Origin: JACVRW01 sp963733885
Lineage (GTDB): Bacteria; Actinomycetota; Thermoleophilia; Solirubrobacterales; Thermoleophilaceae
Assembly: GCA_963733885.1 (NCBI GenBank)
Contig: CAVTES010000007.1
Span: 446,020-510,019, forward strand
Length of the DNA: 64,000 bases
Reading direction: 5' to 3'
Below the pieces are notes generated by a model that saw only the letters and a program-made list of their open reading frames with translations, was not told where the DNA came from and did not search any database. Made by a program: the position numbers and the translations under genes. Shown in pieces: positions 56,121 to 64,000 of the stretch; position 1 is the first letter of the stretch; every line of letters starts with the position of its first letter.

Positions 56121-57352
56121 GCGCGCCGCGTCCGCGCAGCACTCGCTCGAGCCGGTCGCCGAGGCGGCGCCAGTCGTACTCCGCTCGGCCAGCGTCGCGC
56201 GCGTCGGCGGCCATCCGCGTCACGCAGGTCGGGTCGCCGCAGCAGCCGCAGCACGGCGTCGGCGAACGCCTCGCGGCTCCTCGGCGACGAGCAGGTGGCG
56301 GCCCGGCTCGAGCCCGGCGAGGCCCTCGCAGCCGAGCGGCGTGGAGACGACCGCTCGGCCCGCGGACATCGCCTCGACGATCTTCACGCGGATCCCGGCG
56401 CCGGCCAGGATCGGCACGACCACGACGTGCGGCGCGAGCGAAGAACGGCGCCATCGAGTCGACGAAGCCGTGCACGGCGATGCCGTCGCGGCCCGTCGAG
56501 CGCCGCCACGTCCTCGGGCGGGTCCTTGCCGACGACGTCGAGGCGCGCATCCGGCAGCGCGCGCGCGCACCAGCGGCCATACGTCGCGCGGCGAACCAGC
56601 GGATGCCCTGGTGGTTCGGCGGGTAGCTCATCGTCCCGGTGAACAGCAGCCGCGGCGGGCCGGGCCTCGGCGGCGCCGGCCGCAGCTCCTCCGTGTCGAC
56701 TCCGGTCGGGATCAGCTCGACCGCGGGTCGCCCGAGCGCGCGCAGCTCCTCGGCCTCGAGCGTCGAGACCGCGACCGCAGTGTGGAAGCGCGGCAGCACG
56801 CGCGAGCACGTGGCGGCGGTAGCGCCCGCCTCGGCGCGCAGGACCAGGGCGCGTGGCGCGACCGGCACGCCGCGCGCGCGACTCGTACCAGCGCCAGGTG
56901 AGGTTGTGCAGCGTCAGCACCGCCGGCAGCTCGCGCGGCAGGTCGACGGCCCAGGCCGCCGCCATGTCGTGGCCGACGAGGACGACGTCGGGCCGCCAGT
57001 CGCGCCACGGCGCGCTCGGCGAGCGCGCGCAGCCGCGTCCAGAACACGCGCATCTCGAGCGCGCGGACCGGCCGGGTCACGGCGGCGCCCAGCACGGCCG
57101 GCTCGGCGGCGACAGCGCGCGCGACCTCCTCGAGCGGCGTCGGCCGGGCGCCGCGCGACCCAGTTCTCCACGCCCGACCTCCCGCAGCGCTCGGCGAGCG
57201 CCAGCTCGTGCGGCAGCGCCGGCGAGACGTTCAGCACCTCGTGCCCGAGCTCGACGAGGCGCCGGCAGAGGAAGAACTCGCGCGTGCGACCGCCGCCGCC
57301 GCCCGGCTCGTACGGCAGCTCCGGGGTGAGATGCAGGATGCGCAGGCCTCAG
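56119..57352 (-). CDS. GT4-type glycosyltransferase, sugar-clade with donor domain (frameshifted)
   Basis: Start unresolved near 57352, reading LRILHLTPELPYEPGGGGGR TREFFLCRRLVELGHEVLNV. Then RPDVVLVGHDMAAAWAVDLP, LPAVLTLHNLTWRWYESRAR, VLPRFHTAVAVSTLEAEELR, PAVELIPTGVDTEELRPAPP, PPRLLFTGTMSYPPNHQGIR, DARLDVVGKDPPEDVAALDG, VVVVPILAGAGIRVKIVEAM and SAGRAVVSTPLGCEGLAGLE. The last two carry the nucleotide-sugar site. Around nine shifts. Upstream gene stop (57353) touches its start. Confidence 0.7.
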
Positions 57353-58045
57353 CCCACCCGGCGGATCAGCGCCGAGCCCCACACGTCGCCGAGCTCGACG
57401 AGCTGCTCGGGACGGTCCGTCGAGGAAGGCGTCGAACGCGCGCTTGCACGCCCAGTCGGACTCCGGCGTTGTTGTAGTCGTGCATCACGAGGTAGCCGCC
57501 GGGCGAGAGGCGCGGGTAGAAGAACTCGAGCGAGGCCCGCGTCGGGCTCGAGCAGGTCGAGGTCGAGCAGCACGAACGCGAACGTGCTCGTCCTCCAGGC
57601 CGGCCAGCGTCTCGGGCACGTAGCCCGGGTCGCAGGACGACGTTCTGCGACGGGCCGACGCGGCGCCGGACCGCCTGCCTCGCTCGTGTCGCGGAAGCGC
57701 GTGTCGGTCGCGCCCGGCGGGCAGGTCCGCGTCGGGGAAGCCCGCGAACGTGTCGAACAGGTACAGCTGCGCTCCGGCGCGAGCGCGGTGCAGGAACGCG
57801 CTCGTCTCGCCGCGCCACACGCCCACCTCGGCGAACGCGCCCGGCATCGTCCTCGTCGAGCACCCGCTGCACGGCCAGCCCGAGCGTCGCGTAGCGGAAG
57901 TAGTCGTCGGAGCCGGCGATCGACTCGTGCACGTCGGCGCGGGAACGTCGGGAAGCGCATCTCCCGGAAGCGGGCGAAGCGGCCGCAGAATCCGCCCGCG
58001 CACCGCGGGGATGCGCGCCCGAACCTCGTCGAGGACGGTCGACAT
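57353..58045 (-). CDS. TylF/MycF-like O-methyltransferase (frameshifted)
   Basis: ATG 58045 (MSTVLDEVRARIPAVRGRIL). Pieces: DVHESIAGSDDYFRYATLGL, AVQRVLDED, GAFAEVGVWRGETSAFLHRA, YLFDTFAGFPDADLPAG, TDTRFRDTSE, PGYVPETLAGLEDE, FAFVLLDLDLLEPT and SLEFFYPRLSPGGYLVMHDY NNAG. FAEVGVWRG and LLDLDLxEPTxxxLxxxxPR are the TylF signatures; the family methylates sugar hydroxyls with Mg2+. Likely decorates a glycan residue. About eight shifts; the end IRRVG is clear. Confidence 0.75.
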
Positions 58046-58102
58046 CGGCCATATCGAATCAGCATCCCCCGGTGGCTGGGCAGCTAGGCTGCCTGCCGCC
58101 CG

Positions 58103-59125
58103 ATGCTCATCCGCGCCAAGGCCCCGCTGCGGATCTCGTTCGCCGGCGGCGGCACGGACGTGCCGCCGTTCCCGGCGCAGGAGGGCGGCCTCGTCCTCAA
58201 CGCCACGATCAACCGCTACGCCTACGGGACGCTCCGCCCGCGCGAGGACGACAGCATCCAGATCGACTCGCACGACTACGGGCTGTCGACCGCAGTTCGG
58301 CGTGCACGAGCCGCTGGTGTTCGACGGCAAGCTCGACCTCGCCAAGGCGGCGATCCGCCGCTTCGCCGGGCGCGAGTCGCGCGGCTTCGACCTGCTGCTG
58401 CACTCCAACGCGCCGCCCGGCTCGGGGCTCGGCTCCTCCTCGGCGATGATGGTCGCGCTGATCGGCCTGCTGAAGGAGTTCCGCAGCCTGCCGCTGACCG
58501 ACTACGAGCTCGCCGAGCTCGCCCACTCGATCGAGCGCGAGGACCTCGGGATCAAGGGCGGTCGGCAGGACCAGTACGCGGCCACGTTCGGCGGCTTCAA
58601 CTTCATCGAGCTGTACGGCGACCGCGTGGTCGTCAACCCGCTGCGGATCGCGCCGGACGTCATGCTCGAGCTCGAGCACAACCTGCTGCTCTGCTACACG
58701 GGCACGACCCGCCAGGGCGACCACATCATCGAGGACCAGACGGCGCGCTTCGAGCGCGGCAACGAGGACGCCGTCGCCGGCCTGCGGGCGCAGAAGGAGC
58801 TCGCGGTCGAGATGAAGAACGCGCTGCTGCAGCGCCGGCTGCGCGACTTCGGCGAGCTGCTGCACACCGCGTGGGAGGCCAAGAAGCGGATGTCCGACGC
58901 GGATCTCCAACGCCCGCATCGAGGAGCTCTACGACGGAGGCGCGCAAGGCCGGCGCGATCGGCGGCAAGGTGACCGGCGCGGGCGGCGGCGGCTACATGC
59001 TCCTCTACTGCCGCTACGACCGCAAGCACAAGGTCGCCGAGCGCATGATCGAGCTCGGCGCGACCGTCGACGAGTTCGCCTTCGAGCCGAACGGGCTGCG
59101 CACATGGAGGGTCGATGACGACTGA
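58103..59125 (+). CDS. hddA: GHMP-family heptose 7-phosphate kinase (two or three frameshifts)
   Basis: 341 codons from ATG 58103: MLIRAKAPLRISFAGGGTDV, NATINRYAYGTLRPREDDSI, APPGSGLGSSSAMMVALIGL (GHMP P-loop-like motif), LGIKGGRQDQYAATFGGFNF and GKVTGAGGGGYMLLYC. The PPGSGLGSSSA and RQDQY strings mark D-glycero-alpha-D-manno-heptose-7-phosphate kinases (HddA), which make the 1,7-bisphosphate. Shifts near 58292 and 58905-58945. Overlaps the next start. Clear partner genes follow. Confidence 0.85.
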   Translation: MLIRAKAPLRISFAGGGTDVPPFPAQEGGLVLNATINRYAYGTLRPREDDSIQIDSHDYGLSTAVRRARAAGVRRQARPRQGGDPPLRRARVARLRPAAALQRAARLGARLLLGDDGRADRPAEGVPQPAADRLRARRARPLDRARGPRDQGRSAGPVRGHVRRLQLHRAVRRPRGRQPAADRAGRHARARAQPAALLHGHDPPGRPHHRGPDGALRARQRGRRRRPAGAEGARGRDEERAAAAPAARLRRAAAHRVGGQEADVRRGSPTPASRSSTTEARKAGAIGGKVTGAGGGGYMLLYCRYDRKHKVAERMIELGATVDEFAFEPNGLRTWRVDDD

Positions 59126-59710
59126 GCCGCCGACGCGCTCGTCGAGCGCCGCATCCGCGAGAGCATCGCCGCATCAGGAGCGGCTGCTCGACGCCGGCGC
59201 GTGCATCGCGGCCGTCGTGCGCGGCGGCCGAGCTGATCGCGGACGCGCTGCGCGACGGCGGCAAGCTGCTCGCTGTTCGGCAACGGCGGCAGCGCCGCCG
59301 ACGCGACGCACATCGCCGCCGAGCTCGTCGGCCGCTTCCTGCTCGAGCGCCGCGCGCTGCCGGCGATCTCGCTGACCGACAACGCCGTCGGCGCTGACCG
59401 CGATCGCCAACGACTACGGCTTCGAGCGCGTCTTCGCCCGGCAGGTCGAGGCGCTCGGCGCGCCCGGCGACGTGGCGCTCGGCATCTCCACGAGCGGCAC
59501 GCTCGGCGAACGTGCTCGCCGGCCTCGCGGCGGCGCGCGACGCGCGGGATGCGCACGGTCGGGCTGACCGGCGGCGACGGCGGCGCCGCTGCGCGCCGCG
59601 CGGCGACGTCTGCATCGTCGTGCCCGTCCGACGAGACGCCGCGCATCCAGGAGGCGCACACCCTCGTCGCGCACGTGCTGTGCGAGCTGGTCGAGCGGGC
59701 GCTGGCCTGA
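59115..59710 (+). CDS. gmhA: Phosphoheptose isomerase (frameshifted)
   Basis: ATG 59115, overlapping hddA. Reassembled: LVERRIRESIAASG, ELIADALRDGGKLL, LFGNGGSAADATHIAAELVG, RFLLERRALPAISLTDN, LTAIANDYGFERVFARQVEA, LGAPGDVALGISTSG and IQEAHTLVAHVLCELVERAL. FGNGGSAADA and SxSGxSxNV are the SIS-domain substrate motifs, and QExHxxxxH carries the Zn/catalytic residues of GmhA. It converts sedoheptulose 7-phosphate to D-glycero-manno-heptose 7-phosphate. About six shifts. Confidence 0.85.
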
Positions 59711-60242
59711 GCGCGGTCTTCCTCGACCGCGACGGCGTCATCAACCGCAAGGCGCCCGAGGGCGAGTACGTCACCTCGTGGGCGCGAGTTCGAGTTCCTG
59801 CCCGGCGCGCTCGACGGGCTGCGCGCTGCTCGCGCGGCGCCGGCGTGCCCGTGGTGGTGGCCACCAACCAGCGCGGCATCGCGCGCGGGCGCATGACCGA
59901 GGCCGACCTCGCGGAGATCCACGACCGCATGCGCGCCGCGGTGCGGCGACGCCGGCGGGCGCATCGACGCGATCTACCACTGCCCGCACGAGGGCGGCTG
60001 CGACTGCCGCAAGCCCGGCACCGGGCTGTTGCGAGCGCGCGGCCGCGACCTCGGGCATCGACCTGGCAGCGCGCCGCCGTGGTCGGCGACCGCGCCTCCG
60101 ACATGGAGGCGGCGGCGGCGGATCGGCGCGCTGCGCGTGCTCGTCCGCGGGCACGACGAGCCGATGCCGGCAGGTGCGACCACGGCGCGCCGAACCTGCT
60201 CGGCGCCGCGCGCTGGCTGGCGAGTCAGGACTCCTCGCGTAG
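59707..60242 (+). CDS. gmhB: Heptose bisphosphatase (HAD family; frameshifted)
   Basis: Begins at 59707 with CTG overlapping the GmhA TGA: SAVFLDRDGVINRKAPEGEY. DRDGVIN is HAD motif I. Then EFEFLPGALDGLRAL, VPVVVATNQRGIARGRMTEA, DLAEIHDRMRA, IDAIYHCPHEGGCDCRKPGT (zinc loop CPH...CxCRKP of GmhB) and VVGDRASDMEAAARIGALRV. It removes the 7-phosphate. CTG is a rare start; an ATG or GTG may be hidden by an error. About five shifts. Ends against a convergent GT2. Confidence 0.8.
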
Positions 60243-61035
60243 AGCTGACGCTCGAGCACCTCGTAGCGGCGACGGACGGCGTCGCCCTGCTGCAGCTCCC
60301 ACAGCATCACCCGCGCGCAGAAGAGCGCGAACGGCTGGAAAATCGCCTCGATGAGCCCGGCATCCCGTCGCGGAAGCCGCGTCGCGGCGGATCATGCGGC
60401 GGCCGAACTCGAGCGCCATGACACGCATGAAGCGTCCACGGCGTGACGCGCTTCGCGCCCCGGCGTCGAATCGGTCGCGCGCCTCCAGCCGCCCGTAGCG
60501 GATCGCCTTGACCAGGTCCTCCTCGATCGAGCGGTGGGAGAAGTGCCAGCGCTCGCCGTGCAGCTCGCCGATCCGCTCAGGCGGGACGGCGGTGTCCTCG
60601 TGCACGCGGCCGCGTGAACTCCGCGTGGTCGCGGCGCACGAGCCGCCGCTGCTTCATCCGCGCCCAGCCGCCGTGCTCCATCCGGCGGCCCCAGAAGAAG
60701 TTGATCGTGGGGCCGCGGAACGCGAGTACGTCGGCGCCGGCGGCGAGCGCCGCGCGGATCTCCGTGCCAGCGCCGGCGTGATGCGCTCGTCGGCGTCGAC
60801 GTGCAGGATCCAATCGCCGCGCGCGGCGCGCGATCCCGCGTTTCGGATCTGTGGCGAAGTCGCTGAACGGCTCGACGAGCACGTTGTCGGCGTAGCGGCG
60901 GGCGATCTCCTCCGTGCGGTCGGTGGAGCGGTCGTCGACCACCACGACGATCTCGTCGCAGAAGCGCAGCGAGCGCAGCGCCCCCTCGAGCATCTCCTCC
61001 TCGTCCCGGACGGCGAGCACCGCTGACAGCGTCAT
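60225..61035 (-). CDS. GT2 glycosyltransferase, WaaE/KdtX-like (frameshifted)
   Basis: ATG 61035: MTLSAVLAVRDEEEMLEGAL, then RSLRFCDEIVVVVDDRSTDR TEEIARRYADNVLVEPFSDF and, in the next frame, DWILHVDADERITP. LAFRGPTINFFWGRRMEHGG, RWHFSHRSIEEDLVKAIRYG follow. This matches WaaE/KdtX-type GT2 enzymes that add glucose or related sugars to lipopolysaccharide core; here presumably a heptose-containing glycan. Frames shift near 60840, 60780, 60610, 60425 and 60370. Overlaps the upstream gene by four bases. Confidence 0.75.
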
Positions 61036-61913
61036 ACGGCGAGCCTCGCAAATCCCGCTCCCGGAGCCAGGCGGATCCGTGCGGCTCGAGGCGGCCGAGG
61101 CCCGCTCGTCGCACAGCGCGACCCCGGGAAGCGCAGCACCACCAGTAGCGACGACAGCGCGGCCGCGGGCGGAGACACCGGGAGCGCCCCGAGCATGTGG
61201 CGCGCGACCCACAGGTGGTGGTGTCGTGCCCGAGCCTCCGGTGAGCCCGAACGACCGCGCGAGCTCCTCCTTGCGCGAGCCGAGGCCCGACATCGAGCGG
61301 TGCAAGTGCACGTCCCTGAGCGTGCGCACCCGACCCCGCGCAGCCATGCGCGCGACCAGCAGCCAGTCGCCGCCGGCCCCTCGGGGAAACCGCCGGCGGC
61401 GAGCAGATCGGAGCGGCGCACCAGGCCGAACAGCGGCCCGTTCACGCTCACGCGGGAGAAGTAGCGACCACACGCACGCCGGGCCGCCGGGCGCCCAGGT
61501 CGATCGGGCGCTCGTCGACGACGTGCCGTCCGTCGCGGTAGTAGCGCGCGGTCCCCCAGGCGATCGCAAGGCCATAGTCGGCCTCGCAGCGCGGCCAGGC
61601 AGCGCCCGACGTAGCCGGGGTCGAGCCAGTCGTCATCGGAGAGCCACATGAAGTAGCTGCCCGCAGCCAGCTCAAGCACCCGCGGTAGTTGCGGTCGTGG
61701 CCGAGATTCGACGGCTGGCGGACGAATCGCACACGCGGTCGTCCGCGCTGAGGCGCCTCTCCAACGTGGGCCACCTCGACGTCGGGCGATGCGTCGTCCG
61801 AGATCACCACCTCGAGGTCCGCCGATCTGTCCTGGGCGAGCACCGAACGCACCGCCCGCTCCAGGCTCTCGGGCCGGTCGTAGGCCGGGATGCCCACGCT
61901 GACGAGCGGGCAT
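61032..61913 (-). CDS. GT2 glycosyltransferase (frameshifted)
   Basis: ATG 61913 (MPLVSVGIPAYDRPESLERA after correcting one extra base). VRSVLAQDRSADLEVVISDD ASPDVEV, NLGHDRNYR, AGSYFMWLSDDDWLDPGYVG (the DDD metal motif), YGLAIAWGTARYYRDGRHVV, RVSVNGPLFGLVRRSDLLAA, GGFPEG and DVHLHRSMSGLGSRKEELAR. Inverting GT-A fold. Ends VVLRFPG...FARLAV at 61032, overlapping the next ATG. About eight shifts. Confidence 0.75.
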   Translation of the reverse strand: MPARQRGHPGLRPAREPGAGGAFGARPGQIGGPRGGDLGRRIARRRGGPRWRGASARTTACAIRPPAVESRPRPQLPRVLELAAGSYFMWLSDDDWLDPGYVGRCLAALRGRLWPCDRLGDRALLPRRTARRRRAPDRPGRPAARRACGRYFSRVSVNGPLFGLVRRSDLLAAGGFPEGPAATGCWSRAWLRGVGCARSGTCTCTARCRASARARRSSRGRSGSPEARARHHHLWVARHMLGALPVSPPAAALSSLLVVLRFPGSRCATSGPRPPRAARIRLAPGAGFARLAV

Positions 61914-62709
61914 CAGCGGCTCGCGGCGGCCGGCTTGCGCGCCTCTGCGATCAGCGAGTAGTCCGGGACCAGATCGCGCCACGGCGGCGGTGTGGCGGTC
62001 CTCGGCCACACCGGTCAGGTCCCGGACGGCGTCAAACCCGGCCGTCTCGAGCGCCCATGACAGCAGCGGAACGTCGAAGATCAGCTGGTGGTCGGAGCGG
62101 CGCCGAGCCCCCTCGGATCGCGGACGTCGGGCGAGCAGTACATCCCGAGGATCGAGCCCATGATCGGCCACTTCTCCGCCACGGGTCGAGCGAGAAGGCA
62201 TCCATCAGCGCCGGACCGTTCGGCACGTGCACCTCGACGCGGCCGCCGGGAGCGAGCACGCGGCACCACTCCGCGAGCGTCTCGACCAGGCGCGCAGGCG
62301 CACATGCTCGAGCGCGTGAACGGCGACGATCTCGCTCGCCCAGGCGTCGGCGAGCGGCAGTTTCCAGGCCGGGGCTACCCACTCCAGGTGGTGCGCGCCC
62401 GGGATCGATGTCCACGTGCAGAAGCCCGCGCTGGGCGTGCGGGCCGCCGCCGATCTCGAGCCGGGTGCTACCGATGGCGGAGGATCGTCCAGCCCGAGAA
62501 CCGCTGCGCGTACTTCGGAAGCAACCCCGATCATCTGGCGGCCCGAGCCGTCGAGGTAGTAGCGGCGCCTCACAGAGACGGTCGCGCGCTGGAGGCCGCG
62601 AAAGCCAATCGGCCGAGCGGAATCCGCGGGGACGGACCAGCAGAGGGCGCAGTGGCCCGGCGTCGCGGGGGTCGGACACGGTGCGGCAGTCTAGGTAGCC
62701 GCGAAACAT
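61912..62709 (-). CDS. SAM-dependent methyltransferase (frameshifted)
   Basis: Putative ATG 62709 overlaps the flippase end. Clear part: RLEIGGGPHAQRG, FLHVDIDPGAHHLEWVAPAW KLPLADAWASEIVAVHALEH VRLRALVETLAEWCRVLAPGG RVEVHVPNGPALMDAF, then KWPIMGSILGMYCSPDVRDP, HQLIFDVPLLSWALETAGFD AVRDLTG and DLVPDYSLIAEARKPAAASR. Motifs I (LEIGGG) and post-I (DIDP) and VHxLEH mark the class I family of glycan clusters. Stop TGA overlaps the next ATG. About six shifts. Confidence 0.7.
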
Positions 62710-64000
62710 CCCAGGCGGGACACCAAGGCCGCCTCACCGGCGCTCGCGAAGACGCCCGCCAGCGCGCCGCGTCAGCCAACTCCCCCGGCACGGCTCGGAG
62801 CAGCAGGACGGCCCCGGCGAAGACGGCTGTGACCATGACCGCCCGGACACCGTCGGGCAGGCCGGGAATGAGGCCCACAGCCACCGCCACCCCGGCGGCG
62901 CCCGCGAGCCGAAGGCTCGTCCCGACGGAGAACCAGGGGCCCCGGTCTCAGCCCAGCCTCAGGGCCACGTAGACCGCCGCGCAAGGACCACGTCGCCAGC
63001 CACGGCCGCGATCGCGGCCCCGGTCGCGCCGTGGTCCGGGATCAGCAGCAGCCCAGCCCCGAGCACAGCGACGAGCGCCTGCAGGGGAATCGCCACGGCG
63101 GCTGAGCGCACCCGACCCAGCCCGAAGAGCGCCGGTTGCCAGCCCATACTTACGAACAGGGTGACCGCGGCGAAGCACTGGATCTGCAGCACTTGTGCCG
63201 CGGGCCTGTACTCCTCGCCGCCGAGCAGCACCACGAGCGGCTCGGCGAGTGTCCAGAGCAGAAGTGACGTCAACACGCCGCCCAGCGCCAGGATGTGAAC
63301 GATCCGACCGGTCATGTACACGAGTCGTTCGCGGTCGTCGCGGGCCACCACCGTCAGGACCGGAAGTACCACCGCGCTGATCAAGAACGGCAGCCCCCCC
63401 ACGACCTCGAAAACTCGGGTGGAGGTAACGAAGTATCCGACCTCGTCCTCCTCCGCCGACAGGAGCGACATCAGGACCACGAGTAGCCGGAGGTAGAGGA
63501 CGCCGAGGACGGTGGCCACCGCGATCGGCAGTCCAATGACCGCCAGGGCGCGGAGCGGGGCGACCGTCCAGCGCGGTGCGACAAGCTCGGCATGGGGGCG
63601 AGCACCACGGGCGTGATCGCCAGCAGCACCGTCGCCCACCAGGATCGTGCCGCCGAAGAACGGGACCAGGCCCGGCATCGCCGACGGCAAGCACCAAGGA
63701 AGGCCAAGAAGCAGGATCAGCTGGCGCGCCACCTCGACCAGGGCGATCACCCCGTTCCGTAGCTGCACGCCGAGCGGCAGCAGCATCGCGGTCTGGACGC
63801 TCGTCAGGAACACGCCGAAGCCGGCCAAGGCCGTCTCCCCAGAACCAGGTCGCCGTCGTAGCCGGCGACCGCGGCAAAGGCGATTGCGATCGCTCGCTCC
63901 GACGGCGGTGAGGGCGACCCGGAGGCCGAGCACATGGGCGAGCACGTCGCGGCGCTCGGCGTCGGTCTCGCAGAGGGCGAGCTCACGCGTGCCGGTGGCC
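62691..64000 (-). CDS. Oligosaccharide flippase, MATE/Wzx type (5' end outside window; frameshifted)
   Basis: The start lies past 64000. Reads TRELALCETDAERRDVLAHV LGLRVALTAVGASD, then FGVFLTSVQTAMLLPLGVQL RNGVIALVEVARQLILLLGL, LRALAVIGLPIAVATVLGVL YLRLLVVLMSLLSAEEDEVG YFVTSTRVFEVVGGLPFLIS and LFVSMGWQPALFGLGRVRSA. Helix-rich repeats with YFVTSTRVFE are Wzx/MurJ-like. After ALRLG (62948) a shift joins GPWFSVGTSLRLAGAAGVAV and VMVTAVFAGAVLLLRAVPGE to the final SRLGCFAAT. It flips lipid-linked glycan units. Confidence 0.8.

Overview
The window is high-GC actinobacterial DNA, most likely from the class Thermoleophilia (Solirubrobacterales-like). This rests on gene content: B12-dependent class II ribonucleotide reductase with NrdR, an ECF sigma/anti-sigma pair, a DivIVA-like protein, DUF892 and DUF6328 family genes, a wall N-acetylhexosaminidase behind a DasR-type operator, and monoderm-style polysaccharide export. 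No rRNA, replication origin, CRISPR array, prophage or insertion sequence was seen; there is one tRNA gene, tRNA-Thr(CGT).

Layout. 0-8 kb: tail of a sensor kinase, small envelope proteins, a THEP1-type NTPase, an exported cyclase-family hydrolase, a nucleotide cyclase fused to an alpha/beta hydrolase next to a cyclic-nucleotide-binding protein, a DivIVA-like coiled-coil protein, and a YafY-type WYL regulator divergent from two small genes. 8-16 kb: core functions (holB-tmk, a sugar epimerase, a bicupin, nrdR-nrdJ). 16-20 kb: one giant surface protein combining MopE-like calcium repeats, an anchor-L-like domain, seven Ig-like domains and RTX repeats. 20-35 kb: small stress and redox genes, a GH3 plus phosphodiester-glycosidase operon under a dre-like operator, a LuxR/TPR regulator, an M20 peptidase, oxidoreductases, typA and a DUF892 gene. 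35-37.7 kb: membrane protein, ECF sigma and anti-sigma, response-regulator remnant. 37.7-64 kb: a large surface-polysaccharide locus with a Wzm-Wzt exporter, at least nine glycosyltransferases, about five methyltransferases, two GT-C-like membrane proteins with a polyprenyl-phosphate-sugar-type GT2, a heptose-phosphate module (HddA, GmhA, GmhB) and a flippase running off the end.

How the genes fit together. The right-hand 26 kb reads as one assembly line: heptose activation (58-60 kb), glycan assembly and methylation (38-62 kb), lipid-linked sugar transfer (47-53 kb), and export by Wzm-Wzt with a methyltransferase/coiled-coil protein that could cap chains, plus a separate flippase route. The GH3 pair at 21.6-25 kb probably trims or recycles aminosugar cell-wall material under control by amino-sugar phosphate.

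Sequence quality. Many genes, including ones that should be intact (nrdJ, typA, wzt, tmk's neighbour), carry single-base shifts that restore a conserved frame, mostly extra bases in very GC-rich DNA. They crowd 35-42 kb and 53-63 kb and are absent from 43.9-51.8 kb. I treat them as probable sequencing errors; coordinates there are outer bounds of the reconstructed gene. The most unusual non-coding finding is a pair of about 165-bp near-palindromic elements with a shared core and different but self-complementary ends.
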